From Caldilineae bacterium (GTDB taxonomy: Bacteria > Chloroflexota > Anaerolineae > JAAEKA01): a stretch of DNA of 64,000 nucleotides. The stretch covers positions 4,460-68,459 of the forward strand of contig JACKBK010000016.1 in assembly GCA_020634555.1 (NCBI GenBank), written 5' to 3'. Position 1 is the stretch's first letter; each line of letters opens with the position of its first letter. Below the pieces are notes generated by a model, which was not told where the DNA came from, ran no database searches, and saw only the letters and a program-made list of their open reading frames with translations. Positions 26,105 through 34,498 of the stretch are shown here, piece by piece. Both the position numbers and the translations under genes were made by a program.

Positions 26105-26525
26105 GCTCAAATGCCAGAGCAGAGGCGCTGGCAGGCTGAGTGTCTCCTTTTTATGTAACAGAGACTTCGGGGTTTACGTGCCTGGGCGACCCCTGCCAAC
26201 TAGCAGCGTTTCCTCCGTACCTTCCTCAGCGGTCAAATTCGGGCTGTACGACCACTGTCCGCATTGCCAATCACATCAATGTCTGTATCAGCCAGCTTTT
26301 TTCCTGATGAGGGAACTTCCAAACGTCCAATTCGGCGCTGAAACGCGTCTTCCACTTTTGCATTATTCTCATATCGTACGCGCAACGAAATAGATACCCT
26401 CCGCACCGAATGGAGCGGATCGAGCAAGTTGATATGGCGGGCTGCATCGGCTGCCTTTATCTCCGGCACAACGCATGCGCAGCATAGTTGTGTCCTCTGC
26501 TCATGTTGCCAGGAGCATATAGAAC
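26105..26525 (+). promoter_or_regulatory. Long rho leader, possible autoregulatory region
   Basis: About 420 bases lie between the promoter and the rho start without a supported gene. An open frame of about 100 codons that begins upstream of the transcript start does not resemble a protein I know. In other bacteria rho mRNA has a long leader where Rho stops its own transcription; that this leader does the same is inference. Confidence 0.4.
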
Positions 26526-27776
26526 GTGAATATATCCGAACTTGAAAGTAAAAACCTGGATGAGCTCCAGGAAATTGCCCGTGAACTCGGTCTCACAGGC
26601 TTCTCGCGATTGAAGAAGGGCGACCTGATCATGCGCCTCCTGCGAGCCAACGCTGAGGCCCATGGGTACATCTTCGGTGGCGGCGTCCTGGAGATCGTAC
26701 AAGACGGCATCGGCTTCCTGCGCTCTGACCACCTGCTTCCAGGGCGAGAAGATGTCTACGTCTCGCAAAGCCAGATCCGGCGCTTTGGCCTGCGTACCGG
26801 CGATCTGGTGATCGGACAGGTGCGTCCACCCAAGGATACTGAAAAATATTACGGTCTGCTCAAGGTCGAGACGGTCAACGGTCTCGATCCAGAGGAAGCC
26901 AAACTGCGCCCCGCCTTCGAGCGCCTGACGCCCATTTTTCCTGATGAACAGATCATCCTGTCCTCACAGCCAAGAATCCTGGCCACGCGGATGCTGGACA
27001 TGGTCGCCCCCATCGGGCGTGGCCAGCGTGGTCTGATCGTCTCTCCGCCCAAAGCGGGCAAAACGATGGTGCTAAAGCAGATCGCTAATGGGATGAGCTA
27101 CAACTATTCCGACCTGCACCTGATGGTGGTGTTGATCGGTGAGCGCCCCGAGGAAGTCACCGACATGGATCGCTCGGTGGAAGCCGAGGTGATCAGCTCC
27201 ACCTTCGACGATCCAGTGCAGAGTCACGTCCGCGTGGCCGAGATGGCCCTGGCGCGCGCGAAGCGGCTGGTGGAAGGTGGCCGCGATGTAGTGATCCTGC
27301 TGGACTCAATTACCCGCCTCTCGCGGGCTTACAACCTGGTGGTTCCGCCCAGCGGACGCACGCTGTCCGGTGGTCTTGATCCCGCAGCCCTCTACCCGCC
27401 CAAGCATTTCTTCGGCGCTGCCCGCAACATCGAAGAGGGCGGCAGCCTGACGATCATCGCCACATGCCTGGTGGACACCGGCAGCCGGATGGATGATGTC
27501 ATCTACGAAGAGTTCAAGGGCACGGGCAACATGGAGTTGCACCTGAACCGTCGTCTGGCCGAGCGTCGCGTCTTCCCCGCCTTTGACATCGAGCGATCCA
27601 GCACCCGCCGCGAGGAGTTGCTGATCGAGGACGGCACGTTGCAGAAGGTTTGGACCATGCGCCGCATGATCGATGCTCTGGGCGGCGGCATGGACGCGTT
27701 GCAGCCGCTGCTCGAGCGTCTTTCGCGCACTCGCACCAACGACGAGTTCCTCTCCACCCTGCACCTGTCGATGTAA
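26526..27776 (+). CDS. rho: Transcription termination factor Rho
   Basis: A 416-residue hexameric RNA helicase. Residues 1-45 are the Rho N-terminal helix bundle, about 48-120 the RNA-binding cold-shock-like domain (GIGFLRSDHLLPGREDVYVSQSQIRRF), and about 135-416 the ATPase with Walker A SPPKAGKT (173-180), Walker B VVILLDSITRLSRAYN and the Q/R-loop region GALDPAALYPPKHFFGAARN-like stretch ending NIEEGGSLTIIATCLVDTGS. No insertion domain, so it is the compact form. The start is GTG with AGGAG ten bases upstream. Three bases separate it from the M23 peptidase gene, so they are cotranscribed. Confidence 0.97.
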   Translation: MNISELESKNLDELQEIARELGLTGFSRLKKGDLIMRLLRANAEAHGYIFGGGVLEIVQDGIGFLRSDHLLPGREDVYVSQSQIRRFGLRTGDLVIGQVRPPKDTEKYYGLLKVETVNGLDPEEAKLRPAFERLTPIFPDEQIILSSQPRILATRMLDMVAPIGRGQRGLIVSPPKAGKTMVLKQIANGMSYNYSDLHLMVVLIGERPEEVTDMDRSVEAEVISSTFDDPVQSHVRVAEMALARAKRLVEGGRDVVILLDSITRLSRAYNLVVPPSGRTLSGGLDPAALYPPKHFFGAARNIEEGGSLTIIATCLVDTGSRMDDVIYEEFKGTGNMELHLNRRLAERRVFPAFDIERSSTRREELLIEDGTLQKVWTMRRMIDALGGGMDALQPLLERLSRTRTNDEFLSTLHLSM

Positions 27777-27779
27777 TCC

Positions 27780-28967
27780 ATGCCCGAAACTGAGCACACG
27801 GGCGACGAGCAACAACCGCTCAACGGAGCCGATCAGGCTTCCGACACGTCGCCAGACCAGCTTTCCACGGGGCACGATCAACAACCGAATACACCACTTG
27901 GTAGCTCGCTGCTGGACAGCCTATTGCTGGCCGGTGACTACGCGGGTCGGTTCTGGCAGCGGTTTAAGCACGACAACGTCACACCGGTGCGCATCGCGTC
28001 CCATGCCGCATTGTTGGTGATTGCCGCGCTGGTTCTTGTACTCAGTCAAGTAAAGCTCCCCGACTGGAAGGCTCCCATTCTGGCAGCCGCGCCATCGACC
28101 CAGGAAGCGAACACTGTCGAGCCGTCGGCGCCGATTTTGGTCCGTGAGGCAGTCGGTGGCAGTCCTTTGCTGGAAAGCGGCGCACTGTTGCGCGGGGTGG
28201 TACCGTTTACGCAGATACCGGACAGGCCGCGCGAGGGCGTAATTACCTATACCGTGCAGCTCGAAGACACGGTGCTTGAGATCGCCGAGAAGTTTCATCT
28301 GAATCCCAACACCATCATTTGGGCGAACCTGGAGGACCTCAACCAACAGTTCTTCATGGAAGTGGGGCAAAGTCTGCGCATCCCACCGGTAGACGGTGTG
28401 CTGCACACAGTGGCCGACAAGGATACGCTGGAGAGCATCGCCAAGAAATACAAGGTCGATGTCGAGAAAATCGTTTCGTATCCTGCCAACAACCTGCCCA
28501 ACGCCGACGCCACGTTAACGACTGGCCAGGTGCTTATCGTTCCCGACGGCGACCGCACACCACCGCAGCCGCCGGCTGTGGCGCGCGCGCCCTCTGCGCC
28601 CTGGCGCGCGGCTAACTTTGTCTGGCCGACCTATGGCCGTATTACCCAGGGCTACTATTCGTACCATCCGGCCATCGACATCGGCGCGCCCCTGGGCACC
28701 ACTGCGGTGGCAGCCGACGAAGGCATCGTTGCCGTAGCAGGCTGGAGCAATGTCGGCTATGGCAACTACGTCGTGATTCGTCACCCGGACGGGTATGTCA
28801 CACTGTACGGACATCTCAGCCGCATTGACGTGTCGCAGGGCGACTATGTAGCCCGCGGCCAGCAAATCGGCGCAGTTGGTTCAACCGGCCGCTCAACCGG
28901 CCCCCACCTGCACTTTGAGGTCTCCACCGGTGGACGAAACTATAACCCGCTGCAATACCTGCCGTAG
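27780..28967 (+). CDS. Membrane-anchored LysM-M23 metallopeptidase
   Basis: A 395-residue protein. Residues 75-92 are a membrane anchor; 154-203 and 207-256 are two LysM peptidoglycan-binding domains; about 290-391 is an M23 (lysostaphin/NlpD-type) peptidase with zinc ligands His296 and Asp300 (HPAIDIG) and His378 (HLHFE), so it appears catalytically complete. It would trim or remodel the cell wall or, if ligands are used otherwise, activate amidases. It follows rho by three bases. Confidence 0.92.
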   Translation: MPETEHTGDEQQPLNGADQASDTSPDQLSTGHDQQPNTPLGSSLLDSLLLAGDYAGRFWQRFKHDNVTPVRIASHAALLVIAALVLVLSQVKLPDWKAPILAAAPSTQEANTVEPSAPILVREAVGGSPLLESGALLRGVVPFTQIPDRPREGVITYTVQLEDTVLEIAEKFHLNPNTIIWANLEDLNQQFFMEVGQSLRIPPVDGVLHTVADKDTLESIAKKYKVDVEKIVSYPANNLPNADATLTTGQVLIVPDGDRTPPQPPAVARAPSAPWRAANFVWPTYGRITQGYYSYHPAIDIGAPLGTTAVAADEGIVAVAGWSNVGYGNYVVIRHPDGYVTLYGHLSRIDVSQGDYVARGQQIGAVGSTGRSTGPHLHFEVSTGGRNYNPLQYLP

Positions 28968-29101
28968 CAGTTCCCTGTGCAGCAGGTGCGACAAACGCCG
29001 TCGTCAGCATCTTCTCCAATGAACTGGGGACCGCGGTGGCCGGTCGCGACACAGTTCCTCTCAAGCCGAGCAGGCCGGCCGAGCCCATCCAAAAAGCGTC
29101 C

Positions 29102-29908
29102 ATGAAACCACGCATTCTGATTCTACATGCGACGGGCACGAATCGCGACCGCGAGGCCGCGCTGGCGTTCGAGCTGGCCGGCGGCGCGCCCGAAATCGTA
29201 CACGTCAATCAACTGACCAGCGGCGAGCGGTTGCTGGTTGATTATCAGGTTCTGGTGTTGCCCGGTGGCTTCAGTTACGGCGATGACTTGGGCGCGGGCA
29301 AGCTGTGGGCGGTGATGCTCCAGCATCAGCTTGGCGAGCAGATTCTGGCATTCGTGGAGTCTGGCCGGCCGATTATCGGTATCTGCAACGGCTTTCAGGC
29401 GTTGGTGAAGGCAGGGCTGCTGCCTGGGTTGGACGTTGAAGCTGGATCGGAGATGCAGCAGGCGACACTGACGCGCAACGACTCGGCGCGATTCGAGTGT
29501 CGCTGGGTCTATTTGGAGCCGCAGCCGGCCAGCACGTGCATTTGGACCACGAACCTGACCGAACCGATCTACTGTCCGGTGGCCCACGGCGAAGGCAAAT
29601 TCGTTGCCCGCGACTCGGAAACGCTGACAAAAATCGAGAGCGACGGGCTGGTTGCCCTGCGCTACAGCCAAGGACCGGAGGCGGCTGAATCATCGGCCAC
29701 CGATGAAGTCCAGTACCCATGGAATCCTAACGGGTCGCAAAACGCCATCGCCGGCATTTGCAACCGCCGCGGTACGATTCTTGGCCTGATGCCGCACCCG
29801 GAGGATCATATCCTGCCGCAGCAGCACCCGCGCGCCCACCGCGGTGAACATGGAATGCTTGGCCTGCCTCTTTTCGTCAACGGGGTGCGTTATGCAGCGC
29901 AACTCTAA
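29102..29908 (+). CDS. purQ: Phosphoribosylformylglycinamidine synthase, glutaminase subunit
   Basis: A 268-residue class I glutamine amidotransferase. It shows PGGFSYGDDLGAGKLWA, the nucleophile Cys95 in GICNGFQAL, and His232/Glu234 in MPHPE, the full catalytic triad. With PurL and PurS it converts FGAR to FGAM in purine synthesis; purL and purS are not in this window. An in-frame upstream extension is not supported. First gene of the purine run, 74 bases before purC. Confidence 0.93.
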   Translation: MKPRILILHATGTNRDREAALAFELAGGAPEIVHVNQLTSGERLLVDYQVLVLPGGFSYGDDLGAGKLWAVMLQHQLGEQILAFVESGRPIIGICNGFQALVKAGLLPGLDVEAGSEMQQATLTRNDSARFECRWVYLEPQPASTCIWTTNLTEPIYCPVAHGEGKFVARDSETLTKIESDGLVALRYSQGPEAAESSATDEVQYPWNPNGSQNAIAGICNRRGTILGLMPHPEDHILPQQHPRAHRGEHGMLGLPLFVNGVRYAAQL

Positions 29909-29982
29909 CATATGATTCCAATGCGTCTAACTGATTCTGGACATACCCAAAACTGAACCACCACGGAGGACACGAAGCATCC

Positions 29983-30945
29983 ATGATATCAAACGACGAG
30001 ATCACCGCCGCCATTCCCCACGCGCTGCTGCGGGCTGATGTGCCCGGACTGGGGCCGCGCAGCGAGGGCAAGGTGCGCGACATCTACGTGCAGGGCGACC
30101 GGCGCATCCTGATCACCACCGACCGCGTATCAGCCTTCGACCGCGTGCTGGGTGCAATCCCTTTCAAGGGACAAGTTCTCAACCAATTGGCGGCCTGGTG
30201 GTTCGAGCAAGTTGGCGACATCGTGGCAAATCACGTCATCGATGTGCCCGATCCCAATGTAACCATCGCACACGAGGCAGATGCACTGCCGGTCGAGGTG
30301 ATCGTGCGCGGCTATATCACCGGTGTGACATCAACATCGCTGTGGACACTTTATAACGCCGGCGTGGAGCGCCCGTATGGGTTGGATCTGCCGCCCGGCC
30401 TGCGCAAGAACGATCCGTTGCCGGAACCGGTGATCACACCCACAACCAAGGCGACCGGTGGCGCACACGACGAGCGCCTGACCTCAGTTGAAGTTGTCGA
30501 GCGCGGCCTGGTGGAACCGGTGCTGTGGCAGGAGATCCAGCAAGCCGCGCTGGCGGTGTTCAGGCGCGGCCAGCAGATCGCCCGCCGCGCCGGGTTGATC
30601 CTGGTGGACACGAAATATGAGTTCGGCCTCATTGACGGCCGGCCGGCTCTAATCGACGAGATCCACACGCCCGACTCGAGCCGCTATTGGGTAGCCGACA
30701 GCTACGATGCAGCTCACGGCAGCGACCAGGAACCGCAAAACTTCGACAAGGAATTCCTGCGTCTTTGGTTCGTGGACCAGGGGTATCGCGGTGACGGACC
30801 GCCGCCGGCCATGCCGCCGGAGTTCATCGCCCAGGTCGCGGCCCGCTATATTGCTGCCTACGAGCGACTGACGGGGCGCGAGTTTGTTCCCGGCGCGCAG
30901 CCGGCAAGCGAGCGGATCGCACGGGCGTTGGCGAGTTGGGGGTGA
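29983..30945 (+). CDS. purC: SAICAR synthetase
   Basis: A 320-residue enzyme joining aspartate to CAIR. Motifs include GKVRDIY near the start, TDRVSAFDRVLGAIPFKGQVLN, EVIVRGYITG, TPTTKA and LVDTKYEFG, with DEIHTPDSSRYW near the C-terminus. The length and the PxxTK stretch match the longer, Ade1-type form rather than the 240-residue E. coli type. GGAGG lies about 13 bases before the ATG. PurE follows after 82 bases. Confidence 0.95.
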   Translation: MISNDEITAAIPHALLRADVPGLGPRSEGKVRDIYVQGDRRILITTDRVSAFDRVLGAIPFKGQVLNQLAAWWFEQVGDIVANHVIDVPDPNVTIAHEADALPVEVIVRGYITGVTSTSLWTLYNAGVERPYGLDLPPGLRKNDPLPEPVITPTTKATGGAHDERLTSVEVVERGLVEPVLWQEIQQAALAVFRRGQQIARRAGLILVDTKYEFGLIDGRPALIDEIHTPDSSRYWVADSYDAAHGSDQEPQNFDKEFLRLWFVDQGYRGDGPPPAMPPEFIAQVAARYIAAYERLTGREFVPGAQPASERIARALASWG

Positions 30946-31027
30946 AAGCTGCAAGCGAGGTCGCAAGCCGCGAGGAAAGTCAAGGATTGAAACTGGTGAT
31001 CGTCGTCGTTACACATAAGGAGAAACC

Positions 31028-31507
31028 ATGACAATCGTGCCCATCATCATGGGTTCCAAGTCGGACCTGAAGCACGGACAAGCTATCGCCGATGCGCTGG
31101 CCGAGTTCGGAATAGCCAGCGAGATCCGCGTCGCGTCGGCACACAAGGCGCCTCGCTTCGCGCTGGAGGTGCTGGCAGCTTACGAAGCCGACCCGCAGCC
31201 GAAGGTCTACATCACCGTGGCCGGGCGCAGCAACGCCCTCAGCGGCCTGGTGGACGGCGCGGTGACCGCCCCGGTCATCGCCTGCCCGCCTTACTCCGAC
31301 CGGTATGGCGGCGCGGACGTGTTCTCTTCTCTGCGGATGCCGTCCGGTATTGCACCCGCGGTGGTTCTTGAACCTTCTGGCGCGGCGCTGCTGGCTGCCA
31401 AGATACTGAGCCTGGCCGAGCCAGCCCTGCGCGAGCGCGTCGCTCAGGCACAGCAGGCAGCGACTGAAACAATCATGACGGACGACCGGTCGTTGCGTGA
31501 AACGTGA
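31028..31507 (+). CDS. purE: AIR carboxylase, class II PurE
   Basis: A 159-residue protein. It has the PurE start IMGSKSDLKHG and SAHKAP, but then VAGRSNALSGLVDG, CPPYSDRYGGADVFSSLRMPSG and LEPSGAALLAAKI. These match the carboxylase half of animal PAICS (class II, which uses CO2 directly and makes CAIR without PurK) rather than class I PurE with GxGGAAHLPGM. No purK is seen nearby, in keeping with that. AAGGAGAAACC precedes the ATG. Class assignment is from remembered family sequences. Confidence 0.9.
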   Translation: MTIVPIIMGSKSDLKHGQAIADALAEFGIASEIRVASAHKAPRFALEVLAAYEADPQPKVYITVAGRSNALSGLVDGAVTAPVIACPPYSDRYGGADVFSSLRMPSGIAPAVVLEPSGAALLAAKILSLAEPALRERVAQAQQAATETIMTDDRSLRET

Positions 31508-31692
31508 GGACGTGAAGACGTGAAACGTAATGCGTGATGCGTAGCGTCTTTTGCGTCTTTTGCGTCTTTTGCGTATAGCGTATTGCGTACTCTACGACAC
31601 ACAGCGCTGCAAATTACCGGCAACAGTCTTTTTCACGTTTCACGTTTCACGTTTCATGCTTTACGCTTCACTTTAAGAACACAACTGCAACC
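31508..31692. repeat. Stutter-repeat region between purE and purF
   Basis: The gap is almost wholly short repeats: GTGAA-GACGT units after the purE stop, three direct copies of GCGTCTTTT (about 31543-31570), gcgtattgcgtac, and four CGTTTCAC units near 31634-31660 that can pair with GTGAAACG near 31519. It can fold into a large imperfect hairpin, so it may be an attenuating or mRNA-processing element. Confidence 0.6.
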
Positions 31693-33177
31693 ATGACACA
31701 CCTCTTCTTTGACGACGACCTCGACCGGCCGCGCGAGGCGTGCGGCGTATTCGGCATCTACGCGCCGGGCAGCGATGTGGCGCGAGTGGCGTTTTTCGCG
31801 CTTTACGCCTTGCAGCATCGCGGCCAGGAGAGCGCCGGAATCGCCACCTGCGACGGCTGGGCAGCCTACTCGCACAAAGGCATGGGGCTGGTGCATCAGG
31901 TGTTCAACGAGGAAAACTTGCGCCCGCTGAAGGGACATCTGGCCATCGGCCATAACCGTTACTCCACTACCGGCGGCAGCCATCTGCGCAACGCTCAGCC
32001 CTATCTGATCGAGACGATGCACGGCCCGTTGGGCGTCGGCCACAACGGCAACCTGACCAACGCGCTGGAGCTACGGCGCAGCCTGTTGGAGCGCGGCGTC
32101 GGGCTGATCTCCTCCAGCGACAGCGAGGTGATCACCCAGATGTTGGCTTTGCCGCCGCTGGGAGCAGGCGTTGGCAAGCCCGATTGGGAGGCGCGGCTGG
32201 CCAACTTTATCGCCGAAGCTGAGGGCGCATACTCGCTGGTGATCCTGACCCGTGACGCGGTGTTTGCTGTACGCGATCCCCTGGGCCTGCGCCCGCTGTG
32301 CATCGGCCGCATTCCCGCCAACGGCCATCAGGCCGGCTACGTCGTAGCGTCGGAGTCGTGCGCGCTGGGCACCATCGGCGCGGACTACGTGCGCGAGGTC
32401 GAGCCGGGCGAGATCGTGCGTCTTGACCAGGATGGCTTGCACAGCGTGCGCCCCCGTAGCGAATCGCCGGCAAGCCAGGCATTCTGCATTTTCGAGTATG
32501 TCTACTTCGCCCGCCCAGACTCCATCATCGAGAACCAGACAGTCCACCAGGTGCGCCAGCGGCTGGGCCGCGTGCTGGCCCGCGAGGCGCCGGCCGATGC
32601 CGATATCGTGGTCGGTGTGCCCGACTCGGCGACGCCGGCGGCCATCGGGTACGCCATCGAGTCCGGCTTGACCTACACCGAGGGGTTGACAAAAAACCGC
32701 TACATTGGCCGCACGTTTATCCAGCCAGACGACCGGCTGCGCCGGGCCGGCGTGCATCTCAAATATAACCCGCTGCGCGCTAACCTGGAAGGCAAACGGG
32801 TCGTGCTGGTGGACGACAGCATTGTGCGCGGCAACACCGCCGGACCGCTGGTGCGACTGCTGCGCGATGGCGGCGCGGCCGAGGTTCACGTCCGCGTCAG
32901 CTCGCCGCCGGTGCGCAATCCCTGCTTCATGGGCATCGACATGGCTCGCGGCGAAGAACTGATCGGCCATTCCAGAACCGTGGAGGAGATCCGCCAGCAC
33001 ATCGGCGCCGATAGCCTGGCATACCTGTCCCACGAGGGCATGTTGCGGGCGGTGCAGGCGGGCATCGATGCGCCAACCGGCCACTGCAGCGCCTGCTTTA
33101 CCGGCAACTACCCAATCCACTTGGAGGAGTACTGGACGTCGAAGGAGAAGCTGGCGTTTGAGGGAGTTTGGGGGTAA
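31693..33177 (+). CDS. purF: Amidophosphoribosyltransferase
   Basis: A 494-residue enzyme, first committed step of purine synthesis. A 16-residue propeptide precedes Cys17 (REACGVFGIY), the N-terminal nucleophile after processing, as in the B. subtilis type. The PRPP site is RVVLVDDSIVRGNT. Cysteines in FCIFEYVYFARPDS, NPCFMGIDM and CSACFTGNYP fit the iron-sulfur cluster of that type. Full length; regulated by purine nucleotides in relatives. Confidence 0.96.
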   Translation: MTHLFFDDDLDRPREACGVFGIYAPGSDVARVAFFALYALQHRGQESAGIATCDGWAAYSHKGMGLVHQVFNEENLRPLKGHLAIGHNRYSTTGGSHLRNAQPYLIETMHGPLGVGHNGNLTNALELRRSLLERGVGLISSSDSEVITQMLALPPLGAGVGKPDWEARLANFIAEAEGAYSLVILTRDAVFAVRDPLGLRPLCIGRIPANGHQAGYVVASESCALGTIGADYVREVEPGEIVRLDQDGLHSVRPRSESPASQAFCIFEYVYFARPDSIIENQTVHQVRQRLGRVLAREAPADADIVVGVPDSATPAAIGYAIESGLTYTEGLTKNRYIGRTFIQPDDRLRRAGVHLKYNPLRANLEGKRVVLVDDSIVRGNTAGPLVRLLRDGGAAEVHVRVSSPPVRNPCFMGIDMARGEELIGHSRTVEEIRQHIGADSLAYLSHEGMLRAVQAGIDAPTGHCSACFTGNYPIHLEEYWTSKEKLAFEGVWG

Positions 33178-33196
33178 AGGAAACGTAGGGAAATCT

Positions 33197-34489
33197 ATGA
33201 ACTCAACAAGAATCCTTGTCGCTGGCAACGGCGGGCGGGAACACGCGCTGGCTTGGAAGCTGGCGCAGTCGCCGCGCGTGGCACAAGTGCTGGTGGCGCC
33301 GGGCAACGGCGGCACCGCGCTGGCCGGCGGCAAGATCGGCAACGTCCCGATTGCAGCCGATGACATCGCAATGCTGGCGAGGCTGGCGAAGGACGAAAAC
33401 ATCGAACTGGTCGTGGTCGGACCGGAAGCGCCGCTGGCAGCGGGCGCGGTCGATGCGTTCCGCGCCTCGGGCATCCGTTGCTTTGGACCCAGCCAGGCCG
33501 CCGCGCAGTTAGAGTCGTCCAAAGCGTTCGCCAAGGCATTCATGCAGCGTCACGGCATTCCTACCGCTCGCTACGCTGTCTTCACGGATTTCAACGCCGC
33601 CATCGATCACGTCCACACCATCGACTACCCCATTGTGGTCAAGGCATCAGGACTTGCAGCCGGCAAAGGGGTATTGCTGCCCGAGTCGCTATCCGAAACC
33701 GAGGCTGTGTTGCACCAGATCATGGTCGAGCAGGCATTCGGTGCAGCCGGGGATGAGGTGGTGATCGAAGAGCGGCTGGCCGGACAGGAAGCCTCGGTGC
33801 TGGCCTTCAGCGATGGCCGCAACCTGGCAATGATGCCGGCAGCACAGGACCACAAGCGGATATTCGACGGCGACCTGGGCCCCAACACAGGCGGCATGGG
33901 CGCCTATGCGCCCGCGCCGGTTATAACGGCCGGGCTACTGGACGAGGTGCGCCAAACAGTCATGCAACCCACGCTGGACGGTATGCGCGCCGAGGGGACA
34001 CCCTATATCGGCATCCTCTATGCCGGACTGATGCTGACGGCCGACGGGATCAAGGTGCTGGAATTCAACTGCCGCTTCGGGGACCCTGAGACGCAGGTTA
34101 TTCTGCCGCTGCTGGCCAGTGATCTGCTTCAAGTATTCGATGCCTGTCTCGACGGAACGCTGGACCAGGTGGATGTGCGCTGGCATGACGGCGCAGCCGC
34201 AACCGTGGTGGCCGCGTCGGAAGGCTATCCCGGCAGCTATCCCAAGAATCGCGAGATCACCGGACTGGCAGATGCTGAGGCGCTGCGTGATGTGGCCGTG
34301 TTTCATGCCGGCACGAAGCTGGCCGATGATGGCCGCGTGCTCACCAACGGCGGCCGCGTCCTGGCTGTCACCGCCACCGGCGATGATCTGGCTGGAGCGC
34401 TGGCGCAGGCATACAACGGCGTCGAACAAATCCGGTTTCAAGGCATGCATTATCGCCGCGACATTGGCGCGAAAGCCCGCTTCGGCTAA
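33197..34489 (+). CDS. purD: Phosphoribosylamine-glycine ligase
   Basis: A 430-residue ATP-grasp enzyme making GAR. Seen: ILVAGNGGREHALAWKLAQS, VVVGPEAPLAAG, CFGPSQAAAQLESSKAFAK, PIVVKASGLAAGKGV, PAAQDHKRIFDGDLGPNTGGMGAY, and EFNCRFGDPETQVILPLL, all family hallmarks. The ATG within the region after purF is chosen; a GAAACGTAGGGAAA polypurine unit sits just before it. The rpn gene follows after nine bases. Confidence 0.96.
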   Translation: MNSTRILVAGNGGREHALAWKLAQSPRVAQVLVAPGNGGTALAGGKIGNVPIAADDIAMLARLAKDENIELVVVGPEAPLAAGAVDAFRASGIRCFGPSQAAAQLESSKAFAKAFMQRHGIPTARYAVFTDFNAAIDHVHTIDYPIVVKASGLAAGKGVLLPESLSETEAVLHQIMVEQAFGAAGDEVVIEERLAGQEASVLAFSDGRNLAMMPAAQDHKRIFDGDLGPNTGGMGAYAPAPVITAGLLDEVRQTVMQPTLDGMRAEGTPYIGILYAGLMLTADGIKVLEFNCRFGDPETQVILPLLASDLLQVFDACLDGTLDQVDVRWHDGAAATVVAASEGYPGSYPKNREITGLADAEALRDVAVFHAGTKLADDGRVLTNGGRVLAVTATGDDLAGALAQAYNGVEQIRFQGMHYRRDIGAKARFG

Positions 34490-34498
34490 AATACGGCC

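Noticed and set aside
26070..26393. Possible leader peptide of about 100 codons before rho
   Set aside because: Its start lies in the promoter -35 box, so it would not be in the transcript, and it resembles no family.
29938..29966. Third copy of the sulfatase promoter block, minus strand before purC
   Set aside because: The complement reads TCAGTTTTGGGTATGTCC, but there is no -10 at the right distance and no gene in that direction.
32071..33543. Minus-strand open frame opposite purF and purD
   Set aside because: Spans two well-defined purine genes in antisense.
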